Part shown: positions 39,066 to 49,639 of the stretch, piece by piece | Numbering within the stretch: position 1 is the stretch's first letter | How the letters are laid out: each line of letters opens with the position of its first letter | NCBI GenBank assembly: GCA_963422445.2 | Contig: OY729512.2 | Coordinates: forward strand, 2,666,001-2,730,000 | Direction of reading: 5' to 3' | Length of the DNA: 64,000 nt | Source: G963422445 sp963422445 | GTDB taxonomy: Bacteria; Pseudomonadota; Alphaproteobacteria; Thalassobaculales; Thalassobaculaceae | Translations under genes and position numbers: made by a program | Notes under the pieces: generated by a model | The model's database searches: none | Told to the model about the DNA's origin: nothing | What the model saw: the letters and a program-made list of their open reading frames with translations, nothing else

Positions 39066-39863
39066 ATGACAACCGGACGGATCGGCGTGGGCGAGGTTGC
39101 GATGAACTACCAATTGAGCGGCCCGGACAATGCCCCGGTGGTCTGTCTCAATCATTGTTTCGGGGCCGATCTAGGATACTGGGATGCACATCTTCCGGCT
39201 TTCGAGGGATTTCGCGTTCTTCGGTATGATACCCGTGGCCACGGTGGCAGCGACGCGCCTCCCGGCCCATACACGCTCCCGATGCTGGCCGGCGATGTAG
39301 TCAGGTTACTCGACACGCTGGGGATCGACCGGGTGCATTTCTGCGGTGTTTCCCTGGGTGGCCAGATTGCGCAGACATTTGCTCTTGCTTGTCCCGGACG
39401 TCTTTTGTCCCTGATTCTGGTCAATACAGCCTGTGAGTATGATGATGCGCAGCGGGCGTTGTGGCGGGAGAGGGCGGACCTGGTACTTCGCGAGGGTATC
39501 GAATCCGTGCATACGGCGCTTATGGCGCGCTGGTTTACCCGTGCGGCGGCGGTCCGTCGCGACCTTGGTTACCGCTATATGGAAGAGGCGATCCTCCGCT
39601 TCCGGCCGCAGAGCTTCGATGCGGCGGTGTCCGCCATGCGGCAACTGGACACGACGGACCGGCTACCGGAGATTTTGGCGCCGACCCTGGTGATCGGAAC
39701 GCCGAACGATCCTGGTGCCCCGCGCGAAGTCACGGAAAAGATGGCGCGGTTGATACCATACGCATCCCTTGAATGGCTCGAGCCAGCCGAGCATCTGGCG
39801 TCGCTTGAACACCCCGAGCGTTTCAACGCACTCGTGAAGGCTTTCTTGTCCGAAAGAGATTGA
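39066..39863 (+). CDS. alpha/beta-fold hydrolase (3-oxoadipate enol-lactonase-like)
   Basis: 265 residues from ATG 39066 with TGGAGGA upstream. The nucleophile elbow is GVSLGGQIA, with LVIGTPNDPG carrying the acid and EPAEHLASLE the His. The N-terminal LNHCFGADLGYWD forms the oxyanion region, and VLRYDTRGHGGSDAPPGPYT is typical of PcaD relatives. It is a paralogue of the hydrolase at 37164. Confidence 0.9.
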   Translation: MTTGRIGVGEVAMNYQLSGPDNAPVVCLNHCFGADLGYWDAHLPAFEGFRVLRYDTRGHGGSDAPPGPYTLPMLAGDVVRLLDTLGIDRVHFCGVSLGGQIAQTFALACPGRLLSLILVNTACEYDDAQRALWRERADLVLREGIESVHTALMARWFTRAAAVRRDLGYRYMEEAILRFRPQSFDAAVSAMRQLDTTDRLPEILAPTLVIGTPNDPGAPREVTEKMARLIPYASLEWLEPAEHLASLEHPERFNALVKAFLSERD

Positions 39864-40068
39864 GTCCGGCGTTGGGCCTCGCCGGGTGCTGTATTCGGAC
39901 ATTGTGTTGCTGGTATCGTTTCTCCGGTCCGATTATCGACGAAAATGCGTCCGCGTTCGTAACTGCCCAGGTACCGCGTTGCTGACGGTGGCAGGATGAT
40001 TGTGGGTGCTGGTGTGGTGTCGCCGAGTCCCTGTTTTTTTATTCTTGACGTTGTAGAATCGTAGGTCT

Positions 40069-41260
40069 ATGGGTAGTGCTCCCGTGCGAGGGGCGGCGGC
40101 TGGGGTCTTTCGGATCGAAAGCGATGGCGGGTTTGTGTCAGGCGCTGATTGTGCTGATGCCGCCGCCAGTTGTCGTCCGCGGCGGGACGTCGGAACCTTG
40201 CGGCTCTGCCGGCGCCGGACAGCTTTCCCGGCCGCTTGGCTTATGCGCGTGCGGTTTGCGAGGCTTTCGAGTTTCGCGATCCTCGCGGTCGCCTGCAGGA
40301 GACCGGGTGTCCGAGGGTGTCTGTCGGTCTTGACGACGTTGTGTTGTCGCCTCCGGCCGCGGGATCGGACATCAACCGGCGGGTACGCCGGCTTGAGGCC
40401 CCGGTTGCGCCCGCCGGTCGGCGTTCCGGACCGGGTCGATCTGGTCTCGGGGCTGTTCGTGCAGGTGGCCTATGATCCGGGATCGCTGCACCTGTTCAAC
40501 GAACGGCTGATCGGTGAGCACCCGGAGGGTGCGACGGTGCCTGTCGGGCGTCAGCTTCGCTATCTGACCGGTTCCGATCATGGCTGGCTCGGCGGATACC
40601 TGTTTGCGGCGTCGGCGCTGGCGTTGAAGCCGCGCGGCCGATGGATCGGATGGGACAGCGCGGTCGGGAGGCCCATCTTGACCGGGTGAACGGATTGTCG
40701 CGCTTTCTCGTGCGTTCCGGTCTGGCGTGTCGCAACTTGGCCTCGCGGATCCTCGGCCTGTGTCTCGGTCGGGTCGCCGGGGTTTAAGTTGACCGTCATG
40801 GCCTGACGCCGCTTCTGGTCGAGAGCTTTGTCCGGCCCGCCTATGGCGCGGTCAGCCTACGCGCGACGAACTGGATCCATGTCGGCATGACGGCAGGCGT
40901 CCGGGTGCCGGTAAGGCGATCCGGATGTATCCGTTGACGTAGCGCTGGCGCCACCGCCCGGGTGTCTCCGACCCGGGTGTGGACCTGCCGCTACCATCGC
41001 CCTGGACGGTGGCGCCCGGCGAGGGTCTTGAGAGAGCGCACTGGGCGCAGACTGACTTCGGCGATGCGCCGGTGAGCTATGCCGCGATCGGCAAGCGTCT
41101 GGTCAGGAACGGCGAAGAAAGGTCCGTTCATCAACTGTCGATCCGGCGCAACGTGAAGGCGACAGCCGCGCAGCGCTGGTCGGGATCCCGGAGACAGCGC
41201 TGACAGCGTCCGGTCCGCCGCCGATCCGACCACAGGATTCGGCAGAGTGGCAGCGCGTCC
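40069..41260 (+). pseudogene. decayed IS4-type transposase with DruA-like domain, 3' end lost
   Basis: In one frame, FNERLIGEHPEGATVPVGRQ, LRYLTGSDHGWLGGYLFAAS and GRWIGWDS match the DruA/DUF4338 domain. In the next frame LSRFLVRSGLACRNLASRIL continues it, then LTPLLVESFV and RATNWIHVGMTAG. From about 41030, ERAHWAQTDFGDAPVSYAAI with GKRLVRNGEE is the Tnp_DNA_bind region. The catalytic core is missing; the IS1380 element starts 25 bp after the last readable part. It is a second member of the fusion family at 3826, clearly diverged from it. Confidence 0.72.
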
Positions 41261-41285
41261 GCTATGACACCATCCTCCCTGCTAG

Positions 41286-42929
41286 CCCGGATTTCTCATA
41301 CTGGGTAGGATTTCCGGTTTTGGCGCGGTGTGCGGTTGGATTTTGGCCGGTTGGCGTTTTTGGGGCGAGTTCGTTCGCCCGCCGTTTGGCGGTTTGGTCT
41401 GTTCGGCGCTGTTTCCGTGTTGTTGCGGGGAAGTGTGAAGGGAGCCGCTTTACGCTGCGGCGGCGGATAATCGGGCGTGGGCGATGCGGAACTCGTTCTG
41501 GCACGGGTGGGTAGACGCCATGGCGATCTTGACCCGGCGCACGCTGACCCGGACCCAGGCGGCGATCTTCAACAGCTTCAGGCGCAGGGTGGCGCAAGTG
41601 GCGACGGCGAGGCGGGTGTGGGCGAGGCCGATGCGCCGCAGCGCGCACATCAGCACATAGGCCATGGAGGCGAACCACAGGCGCAACTGGTTGGCGCGCA
41701 TGGTATGGCTTGAGGTGCGGTCGGCGAACAGGTCGAGTTGGCATTCCTTGATGCGGTTCTCCATCTCGCCGCGCCGGCAGTAGAGCCGTTCGTAGAGGCG
41801 CCGGGCCCGGGTCTCGCCGGCAGTGAGTGAGGTGACGACGAAACGCGGGTTGGCCTTGCCGTGGGTGAACTCGGCCTTGGCGACGACGCGGCGCGGGCGG
41901 CTCCAACTGTCGTGCGTGCGCCACATGAAGTCCCTGAAGCGGCGTTGCGGCTTGCCGGTGCGCACGCTGTGGGCGCGGGCTTGCGCCAGTTCGGTTTCGA
42001 CCTCGCGCGCCAGTCGCCTGTTCTTCGCGAGACCGAACAGGTAATCGACACCGTTGGCCTCGCACCACGCCATCAGCGGGTCGCGGGCGAAGCCCGAATC
42101 GGCGCGCAGCAGAACCTGCAAACCCGGCCAGCGGCGGCGCCATTGCGACACGATCCGCGCCACTTCCTCGACCGCTCCGGCCGCGGCGTCGATGTTGGAG
42201 CGGCGCAGCTTCGCGGCCAGCAGGTGACGCCCGCAAAACACATACAGCGGCAGGTAGCAGTAGCCGCGATAGTAGCCGTGGTAGAAGCGGCCCTCCTGCG
42301 TGCCGTGCAGCGGATCGTCGGTGGCGTCGAGATCGAGATCGAGCACGATCCGGTCCGGCGGCGCGCGGTGCGCTTCCATGAACAGCGTCACCAGCAACGC
42401 CTCGATCGCCGCGCCGTCGTGGGTGATCCTGTGCCGGCGCGACGGCTCCGGCCCGCCCAACTCCAGGCGGTTCAGCGTCGACTTGCCCGCCACCGCGGCG
42501 CAATCGGACCGCTTCGCCGCCAGCTTGCCCGCCACCACCGCCATCGCCGGATCGTGACGCAACAGGTCGTGATCGTTCAGGTCCTCGTAGCCAAGCGCGA
42601 TCCCCATCACCCGCTGCCCCACCAGCGTGCGCACCTCATGCTCGATCAGACGCGGATCGCGATGGTCGGTGAAACAGGCGGCAAAACGCTCGATCAACGC
42701 CACCGCCCGATCCGTTTCCCCGAGCAGCAACGCGCCCGCGTCCGAACTCAGCGTCCCGCCATCGAACGACGCCACCACCGAACGCCCCTCGACCGCTTGG
42801 AAACCGAACGATGCCGCGCTACACTGTGTTTGCATCGGGGAACCCCTCTGTCCTGAGCTATGTCCTTGTCAAAGAACACTATCTCACAGACAGAACCCCG
42901 ATGCACCTACCCAGTATGAGAAATCCGGG
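41286..42929 (-). mobile_element. IS1380-family element, complete
   Basis: The 24-bp inverted repeats are perfect: CCCGGATTTCTCATACTGGG plus TAGG at 41286 and the inverse ending at 42929. The length is 1644 bp, normal for the family. It contains one uninterrupted transposase gene. Confidence 0.93.
41450..42835 (-). CDS. IS1380-family transposase
   Basis: 461 residues, full length. Landmarks are VVASFDGGTLSSDAGALLLG at the start, DRIVLDLDLDATDDPLHGTQ (first Asp), LQVLLRADSGFARDPLMAWC (second Asp), YLFGLAKNRRLAREVE and RRGEMENRIKECQLDLFADR (Glu block). No stop or frameshift is seen, so it may be active and able to mobilise the damaged copy near 50 kb. Confidence 0.93.
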   Translation of the reverse strand: MQTQCSAASFGFQAVEGRSVVASFDGGTLSSDAGALLLGETDRAVALIERFAACFTDHRDPRLIEHEVRTLVGQRVMGIALGYEDLNDHDLLRHDPAMAVVAGKLAAKRSDCAAVAGKSTLNRLELGGPEPSRRHRITHDGAAIEALLVTLFMEAHRAPPDRIVLDLDLDATDDPLHGTQEGRFYHGYYRGYCYLPLYVFCGRHLLAAKLRRSNIDAAAGAVEEVARIVSQWRRRWPGLQVLLRADSGFARDPLMAWCEANGVDYLFGLAKNRRLAREVETELAQARAHSVRTGKPQRRFRDFMWRTHDSWSRPRRVVAKAEFTHGKANPRFVVTSLTAGETRARRLYERLYCRRGEMENRIKECQLDLFADRTSSHTMRANQLRLWFASMAYVLMCALRRIGLAHTRLAVATCATLRLKLLKIAAWVRVSVRRVKIAMASTHPCQNEFRIAHARLSAAAA

Positions 42930-43089
42930 TTAGCACGAATGACCCATCGGAGCGCCTGTGCATCGGCAATCGCAGTGCGCTGCGTTTCGGCACGGAGCGC
43001 CCATCGTAAGCTGCGCTTCCTGCCCGCCGGCCGGCAATTCCCGCCAGGCCCGGGGCCAGGCGTCGACTCCGATTCATGCGCAAGGCCCG

Positions 43090-43464
43090 CTACCGCACGG
43101 CTGCGCCCTGCGCCGCGACGGTGACGGATACGCCGACCAGGATGATGAAAACGCCCAGCCAGTACAGAAGGTTCAGCCGCTCGCCGAAGAACGCCGCGCC
43201 GATCAATGGCACGATGACGAAGGTCAGGGCGACGAAGGGTATGGCCCGGCCGAGCGGCACGCGGGACAGCGTGAACACCCACAAAAGCGTCGCCGCGCCG
43301 TAAATGAAAAGGGCGGCCCAGAAGTGCGGGCTGGCGAGCAGCGAACCGAGAAATCGGGACAGCGAATGCGTGACCGCCGCGTCCGCTGTTTTCTTGAATA
43401 ATACCTGTCCGGCGGACAGCAGTACGGGCGCCAGAAGCAGACAGAAATAATCAGAGGGCTTCAT
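43090..43464 (-). CDS. EamA/ArnE-like small membrane protein (four helices)
   Basis: 124 residues with four hydrophobic helices (about 5-24, 45-65, 75-92 and 98-118). LLSAGQVLFKKTAD in helix one and a GAAFFGERLNLLYWLGVFII end match the EamA half-size transporters such as ArnE/ArnF, which flip undecaprenyl-phosphate-linked aminoarabinose. It is the last gene of the minus-strand cassette, 47 bp after the large glycosyltransferase-like gene. A role as flippase subunit for a lipid-linked sugar is inferred from this context. Confidence 0.82.
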   Translation of the reverse strand: MKPSDYFCLLLAPVLLSAGQVLFKKTADAAVTHSLSRFLGSLLASPHFWAALFIYGAATLLWVFTLSRVPLGRAIPFVALTFVIVPLIGAAFFGERLNLLYWLGVFIILVGVSVTVAAQGAAVR

Positions 43465-43511
43465 GGCGTTTCATGCTGCGGCTTGTGGTTTGGTCACGAT
43501 GAGACTGTCCA

Positions 43512-46187
43512 TCAATCGGGACTGAATTCACTCGTCCACAGTCTGCCTTGACCCTGTATGAACTGGCCGGTGTGGATGCGGCCAATGGGATAGTCGGGAA
43601 GGCTGCGCACCGCAATGCATCTTCCGTCCAAGTATAAAACTCTTCTGCCGGGATGAAAATCTAGGTTGTCAAACCCGTCACGGCGGCGGCTGTCGGGCAG
43701 GTCGGCCTTGTCCATCGGGAAGACGTGCAGAAAGAAACGGGCTTCGAAATCCTCGGCGCGGCATCCTTCCTTAACGTAAATCAGCCTGTAGTCGTCCAGG
43801 TACAGGTCGAAGTCGGCGCGGATAATCGGTCCGTCAGCCATGATTTTCTGGTACGACGGATGGGGTTCGGCGTCGTCGGAAGGGTCGAGCCATACCCTCC
43901 ATATCTGCCCTTCGTCGGTGAATTGGCCGGTGTCTACCCGGGCGATGGTGTAGTCGGGGAGATCACGCACCGCAATGCATCTTCCGTCCAGGTATAAAAC
44001 TCTTCTGTCGAGATGAAAATCAAGGTGTTCAAACCCGTCACGGCGGCGGCTGTCGGGCAGGTCGGCCTTGTCTATCGGGAAGACGTGCAGAAAGACAGGG
44101 GCGTCGAGGTCCTCGGTGCGGCATCCTTCCTTGACGTAAATCAGGCTGTAGTCGTCCAGGTACACGTCGAAGTCGGCGCGAATAATCGGTCCGTCAGCCA
44201 TGATTTGCTGGTACGACGGACGGGGCTCGGCGTCGTCGGAAGGGTGGAGCGATACCCTCCATATCTGCCCTTCGTCGGTGAATTGGCCGGTGCGGATGCG
44301 GGCGATGGCGTAGTCGGGGATATCGCGCTCCGCAACGCAGGCCGTGCTCAGGGGCAAGCTCTGCCTGTCAACGTCGAAGTCGAGGTTGTTGTACCCGTAC
44401 TGCCGGCGGTGCTCAGGAAGGTCGGCAGGGTCAACCGGGAAGACGTGCAGAAAGAAACGGGCTTCGAGGTCCTCGGCGCGGCAATTTTCCCTGACATAGA
44501 TCAGCTTGTTCTCGTTCTTGTCATAGGTCACATGGAAGCCGATGCGCGGCCCCACGGCTTTGAACACGACGCCGTCTTCCAGAACCGCCTCCACCTGCAC
44601 GCCGGGCAGCGCAGCGAGCTCCGCAAGGTCGTAGTCGTAACGCGCTTCGTTCACGCTATGGAACCAGACGATGTACGGATAAAACTGGCTGACCCAGCCG
44701 TCGATGCCCAGCCAGCGGCGCAAGTTGTCCGGTGTCGGCCGGGCGTAAGGCAGCTTGTTGCTGTTCCGGCCGGGCGCATCCAACAGGAATTGAATTGAGG
44801 TAGCGTTGTTGCTCCAGACATATTCATGGTGCAGGTAATTGTCCAAATAGCGGACGGTGCTGGAATCTCGCCATTGCCTGGATGCGTAGCCGTAACCGTT
44901 GTTCACCCAATGTCGTATGTCACTATAGTTTTCGTAGGAATGCGAGAAGAGCCAGAGCGACAGACAGGCCGTCAGGGCGAGTGCAGGTCCGTTTGCAATC
45001 GTTTTGGCCCCGCCGCTCCATTTCCGCAGGAAGGATGGCATTGCCAACGAACGCGCAGGGGCGACGCAACGCAGGACCTCGTTCAGAAACAATGTTGCCG
45101 CCACCAGCAACGGCACATAGAGCGGCGCAAGATACCTTGTGGGGAGGTTCACATCGGTAAGCGGCAGGTGAAACGCAAGGAAAGCCCCATAGATGGATGC
45201 AAAGGCGGCGGGGACGGCCCATATGCTCCAGCTTTGCGCGTAACCTCTTCGACGCAGGCGTATCAGCGCATAGCCGACACCGGATGCCACCGCCAGCAGG
45301 AAACCGACCTTCAACGACATGAAGACAATCGCGTCCCCTTCGATGATGCCAGCTACAATTTCGGCGAGCCTGGCGCCTAAAAGACGAGACGCGTTCTCCC
45401 CAATCATCCACCCGATAAACTCATCACTGGCAACATGGAGACTGGACAGCAGGGAGAAGCCTGTCGGATACACAACGCCCAACGGCATACCCGTGTGCAG
45501 AACGTTGCGCAGCATCCACAGGCCCACGGGCGCCCCGGCAATGATAGCGTAGAGGGCGGCGTACCTTATTCTGGTGGGGAACGCCGTCCTGCCCTGCAAC
45601 AGCAACAGAAGCAGTGCGCTGGCCACCAGGGTGACGCCGATGTAGCGGGTCAGCCAGGCCAGGGCCGCACTCGCCGCCGCGGCAAGCAGGAAGGAGCGGC
45701 GGCGTGTGTCCAGAAAACCGTCCAGGGTGAACAGCGAGAGCGTGGTGAACAGGAGGAAAAGGGGCTCCGTCATGACCGATGCGGCGCTGGTGGACAGAAA
45801 CACGGGCAGAGCGCAGGCACAGGCGGACCAAAGAACCAGAAAGTGTGGTACGACGCGGCAGCGCAGCCACAGGGCGGTCACGAAGACGGTCAGCCCGAAG
45901 GCGGCTGCGTTCAGGTACCGGGCGGCTTCAAGAATTTCCACGCCGAACAGACCGACTCCGGCCAGTGCCAGCGAAAACAGGGGCGCCCCATCCGAGTAGA
46001 TCCTCTTGGTGTTCCATGCGACGAAGCCGTTTCCATCCAGCAGATTTTCCGCCACAGAGAGATAGAGAAGGGAATCTCCTGCTATCGCTGCCCCGTAGTT
46101 ATTCGTGCGCAACAGGATGAGCCCGCCGGCCAGTGCGGCGAATGCCGCCAGGAGTGCGGTGAACCAGTCAATCCCGAAGCGTTTCAC
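43512..46187 (-). CDS. GT-C (PMT/ArnT-like) membrane protein with three C-terminal repeats of an unnamed module
   Basis: 891 residues. Residues 1 to about 400 hold ten or more helices with the GT-C style first loop AIAGDSLLYLSVAENLLDGN and LAWLTRYIG. A periplasmic-type region follows. From residue 548 to the end three tandem units of about 120 residues occur (548-668, 669-788, 789-891), with LIYVKEGCR.ED, FLHVFP.DKADLPD.RR, DGRCIAVR.LPDY.I and TGQFTDEGQ(I/R).W. Units two and three are nearly identical, pointing to recent duplication. The start is GTG, overlapping the preceding stop (GTGA). Probably an inner-membrane glycosyltransferase using a polyprenyl-phosphate sugar. Confidence 0.8.
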   Translation of the reverse strand: MKRFGIDWFTALLAAFAALAGGLILLRTNNYGAAIAGDSLLYLSVAENLLDGNGFVAWNTKRIYSDGAPLFSLALAGVGLFGVEILEAARYLNAAAFGLTVFVTALWLRCRVVPHFLVLWSACACALPVFLSTSAASVMTEPLFLLFTTLSLFTLDGFLDTRRRSFLLAAAASAALAWLTRYIGVTLVASALLLLLLQGRTAFPTRIRYAALYAIIAGAPVGLWMLRNVLHTGMPLGVVYPTGFSLLSSLHVASDEFIGWMIGENASRLLGARLAEIVAGIIEGDAIVFMSLKVGFLLAVASGVGYALIRLRRRGYAQSWSIWAVPAAFASIYGAFLAFHLPLTDVNLPTRYLAPLYVPLLVAATLFLNEVLRCVAPARSLAMPSFLRKWSGGAKTIANGPALALTACLSLWLFSHSYENYSDIRHWVNNGYGYASRQWRDSSTVRYLDNYLHHEYVWSNNATSIQFLLDAPGRNSNKLPYARPTPDNLRRWLGIDGWVSQFYPYIVWFHSVNEARYDYDLAELAALPGVQVEAVLEDGVVFKAVGPRIGFHVTYDKNENKLIYVRENCRAEDLEARFFLHVFPVDPADLPEHRRQYGYNNLDFDVDRQSLPLSTACVAERDIPDYAIARIRTGQFTDEGQIWRVSLHPSDDAEPRPSYQQIMADGPIIRADFDVYLDDYSLIYVKEGCRTEDLDAPVFLHVFPIDKADLPDSRRRDGFEHLDFHLDRRVLYLDGRCIAVRDLPDYTIARVDTGQFTDEGQIWRVWLDPSDDAEPHPSYQKIMADGPIIRADFDLYLDDYRLIYVKEGCRAEDFEARFFLHVFPMDKADLPDSRRRDGFDNLDFHPGRRVLYLDGRCIAVRSLPDYPIGRIHTGQFIQGQGRLWTSEFSPD

Positions 46188-47836
46188 GGCGTTGAATCCT
46201 TCCCGCCAAAGCGGTGCTCACCCTTCCATAGCTGTCCCTCATCGGTGTATTGGCCGGTGCGGATGCGGGCGATGTCGTAGTCGGGAAGCCGGCGCGTCGC
46301 GACACAGCGCCCATCGTCCGCAAATCCGTAGGGACCGAAGTCGAAGTCCATGTTGTCGAAATCGTATTGTCGCCGGTGGTCGGGAAGGTCGGCCTTATCC
46401 ACCGGGATGAGGTGCAAAAAGAAGGACGGCTCGGTGTCTGTCTCCGTGCACTGTTCCTTGAGGTATATCAGCCTGTCTTCGTGGCGGTATACGTCGAAGT
46501 GGGAGCTGACGATCGGTTCGCCAGCCGTGGCTTTCTGATAGGATGAGCGCAGAGCGGCGACATCGAACGAGAACCACTTGTCCCATGCATCGTGCCAGCC
46601 GTTTCTGGTTCTGATTCGGGTGATGTCGTAGGGAAGGCCGAGGCCGACGATGCATCGGCCATCGTTCGTCAATCCGGCCCGTGGGACGGCGAAGTAGAGA
46701 TCGGCGCCACGCTCCCCGGCCCCGGCTATTTGCAGGAAGATCAGCCTGCCGATGTCCTCGGGTCGGCACGCTTGCTTGACGAATATCAAGCGGCGCTCGC
46801 TCGAGTAAACATCAAATCGGGAACGAATGATTGGTTCGCGTCCGTCATCGATCAAGGCGGCGTCTGTCCTGATTGAAAAATGTTGCCAGAGCGCCAATGC
46901 GATGCCGCCGGCGACGATCAGCGAAGCCGTGCCATGCCAGATGGGGAGTCGGACGTCTCGAAGATTCAAAGCGGGGAATGCAGCCGGCGAGCCTGCTCTC
47001 CGTCGCGACTGAACCGAAAACAGTTCCCGGGAATAGAAAAGACAGAGAAGGCCCAGCAGATATTCCCGTGTTTCGGTAACTCCTTCTTGAATGATGGGTT
47101 GATGGGCGTTCACATACAAACTGGCCAGAACAGTCGCTGCAGTGACAACAGCGGCGACGGCCAACTTTCTTTGTCTGCGGAATAGGGAGAAGATGACAAT
47201 AATCAGCAGCGCGATGGAGAGGGCCGGCAGGAGAAAGTACCTGTCCCTGAAGACAGGATAAGCCTCGGGCTCACCAATTCTCGGATCCCACGTCCATGAC
47301 AACAGCACGAGGGAACCCAACGCTATCCAAATCGACGGCAGGGGAATCCCGAACAGGAAGGTTTTCCTGGCAAAATAGGCGGCGCAAGCTGTAGCGCACA
47401 GACCCAACGATCCGTAAAGCTGCACGAGGTAGAATAGGCCGACGTCGATGTTGTGAAGATTGAACTCTTCCTGAGCATTGATGTCCATCAGGGCATCCGG
47501 AGTCGCAAATCCGATCAGGCGCTGCCCCCAACTTATCTCTTCGCCCGCGACGAACACCATCACCAGGCCGCCAAGAATATAGAGGCAGCGGTGGAAAAAG
47601 CCCTTCTCCGCCCAAGCCGTGGCGAACAGCAAGATGCCTGTGAGAAGAAACAGGCCGGCGGTGGCGTTCTCCACCTTGGAATCTTCCATGGTCGTCGCTT
47701 TATAGAGCCACGGGTGGTTGATTGTGAGGTAGCTGAAGAAGATCACGTGCAGACAGACAATGAGATGTCCGACGGCGGAGGCTGGCGAATCGACGCCATG
47801 TACGCTCGAAGGGCGGGCGGTGCTACTCGGCGGCAT
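46184..47836 (-). CDS. polytopic membrane protein with two copies of the same unnamed C-terminal module
   Basis: 550 residues. About eight helices lie in residues 20-320, with a loop VFVAGEEISWGQRLIGF and FNLHNIDVGLFYLVQLYG. After a last helix the C-terminus (336-550) carries two units of the module found in the next gene: a diverged one (RSRFDVYSSERRLIFVKQAC) and a clear one (HFDVYRHEDRLIYLKEQC, HLIPVDKADLPDHRRQYDFD, RLPDYDIARIRTGQYTDEGQ). I cannot assign a family to the membrane part. Sharing the module with its neighbour suggests that the two proteins work together or on the same ligand. Confidence 0.75.
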   Translation of the reverse strand: MPPSSTARPSSVHGVDSPASAVGHLIVCLHVIFFSYLTINHPWLYKATTMEDSKVENATAGLFLLTGILLFATAWAEKGFFHRCLYILGGLVMVFVAGEEISWGQRLIGFATPDALMDINAQEEFNLHNIDVGLFYLVQLYGSLGLCATACAAYFARKTFLFGIPLPSIWIALGSLVLLSWTWDPRIGEPEAYPVFRDRYFLLPALSIALLIIVIFSLFRRQRKLAVAAVVTAATVLASLYVNAHQPIIQEGVTETREYLLGLLCLFYSRELFSVQSRRRAGSPAAFPALNLRDVRLPIWHGTASLIVAGGIALALWQHFSIRTDAALIDDGREPIIRSRFDVYSSERRLIFVKQACRPEDIGRLIFLQIAGAGERGADLYFAVPRAGLTNDGRCIVGLGLPYDITRIRTRNGWHDAWDKWFSFDVAALRSSYQKATAGEPIVSSHFDVYRHEDRLIYLKEQCTETDTEPSFFLHLIPVDKADLPDHRRQYDFDNMDFDFGPYGFADDGRCVATRRLPDYDIARIRTGQYTDEGQLWKGEHRFGGKDSTP

Positions 47837-47900
47837 GAAAGTCGAACTCCACTAATTCAGGAACTTTCCGTCGAGCCGGCGCCGACACGCCAAGCGGGCG

Positions 47901-49139
<1,239 letters not shown>

Positions 49140-49203
49140 TCGGCGGCGGACCAGGTCGAGCTCCTGCTTCGGGGTTGCGGTGCCGGAGTCCGAGCCGGGC
49201 GCG

Positions 49204-49296
49204 TCAGATCGCGAACCCGGTGCGGCCCTGCACCGGGTCGGGGAAGCGCTTCAGATCCGCCTTGCTCGAACCCATCCGTTCGACCGACTTCAACAT
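49204..49296 (-). pseudogene. HigB/Gp49-like toxin remnant
   Basis: From ATG 49296 the minus strand reads SVERMGSSKADLKRFPDPVQ then GRTGFAI and a TGA. It continues in frame RARLGLRHRNPEA, the usual start of phage-derived Gp49-like/HigB RNases (W.GSSK.DL..FP, GFAL.RAQLG). The rest is lost at the junction with the glycosyltransferase gene. No antitoxin gene is recognised. Confidence 0.4.
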
Positions 49297-49360
49297 GTCA
49301 CTGTCGATTCCGCACTATATGGGGTTTCGTCACAGGTGGGCAAGGCGAGGAGCGCGCGGG

Positions 49361-49624
49361 TCAGTGCTCGGCGCCGGGTTCGGGCGTCTCCGCGTGCATG
49401 GACCGGGCGGCGAGCGCGGTCCACTGCTCCCTGGTGAGGCCGAGGCGCTTGTTCAGCTTGTCGCAGATCGTGAGCGCGTCGTCGAGGTGGAGCGCGATCA
49501 GGGCGGTGGGGACGTGGCCGGCGAGTCCTCCGATGACGATGCGGATCTGCTGCACCTCGGTCACGACGTCGCAGGCCGGCACGAAGCAGAAGTCGGGTTC
49601 GTCGGGCAGGGTCTGCGCGGTCAC
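49361..49624 (-). CDS. small hypothetical protein beside the IS1380 remnant
   Basis: 87 residues from GTG 49624, with AAGGAG eight bases upstream; the frame also continues upstream into IS1380 transposase sequence. The product is ordered: PDEPDFCFVPACDVVTEVQQ, GLAGHVPTALIALHLDDALT and ICDKLNKRLGLTREQWTALA. The end looks like a helical unit. I do not recognise a family. It may be a passenger carried by the element or a host gene cut by it. Confidence 0.55.
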   Translation of the reverse strand: MTAQTLPDEPDFCFVPACDVVTEVQQIRIVIGGLAGHVPTALIALHLDDALTICDKLNKRLGLTREQWTALAARSMHAETPEPGAEH

Positions 49625-49639
49625 TGGAGCGGTCTCCTT

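Noticed and set aside
39867..39886. GC hairpin after the hydrolase gene as a terminator
   Set aside because: Six-base stem without a T run; too weak to call.
43720..44480. Regular 360-bp spaced repeats as a possible CRISPR or tandem satellite
   Set aside because: They are in-frame coding repeats of the glycan protein's C-terminal module; the period is a multiple of three and the substitutions are protein-like.
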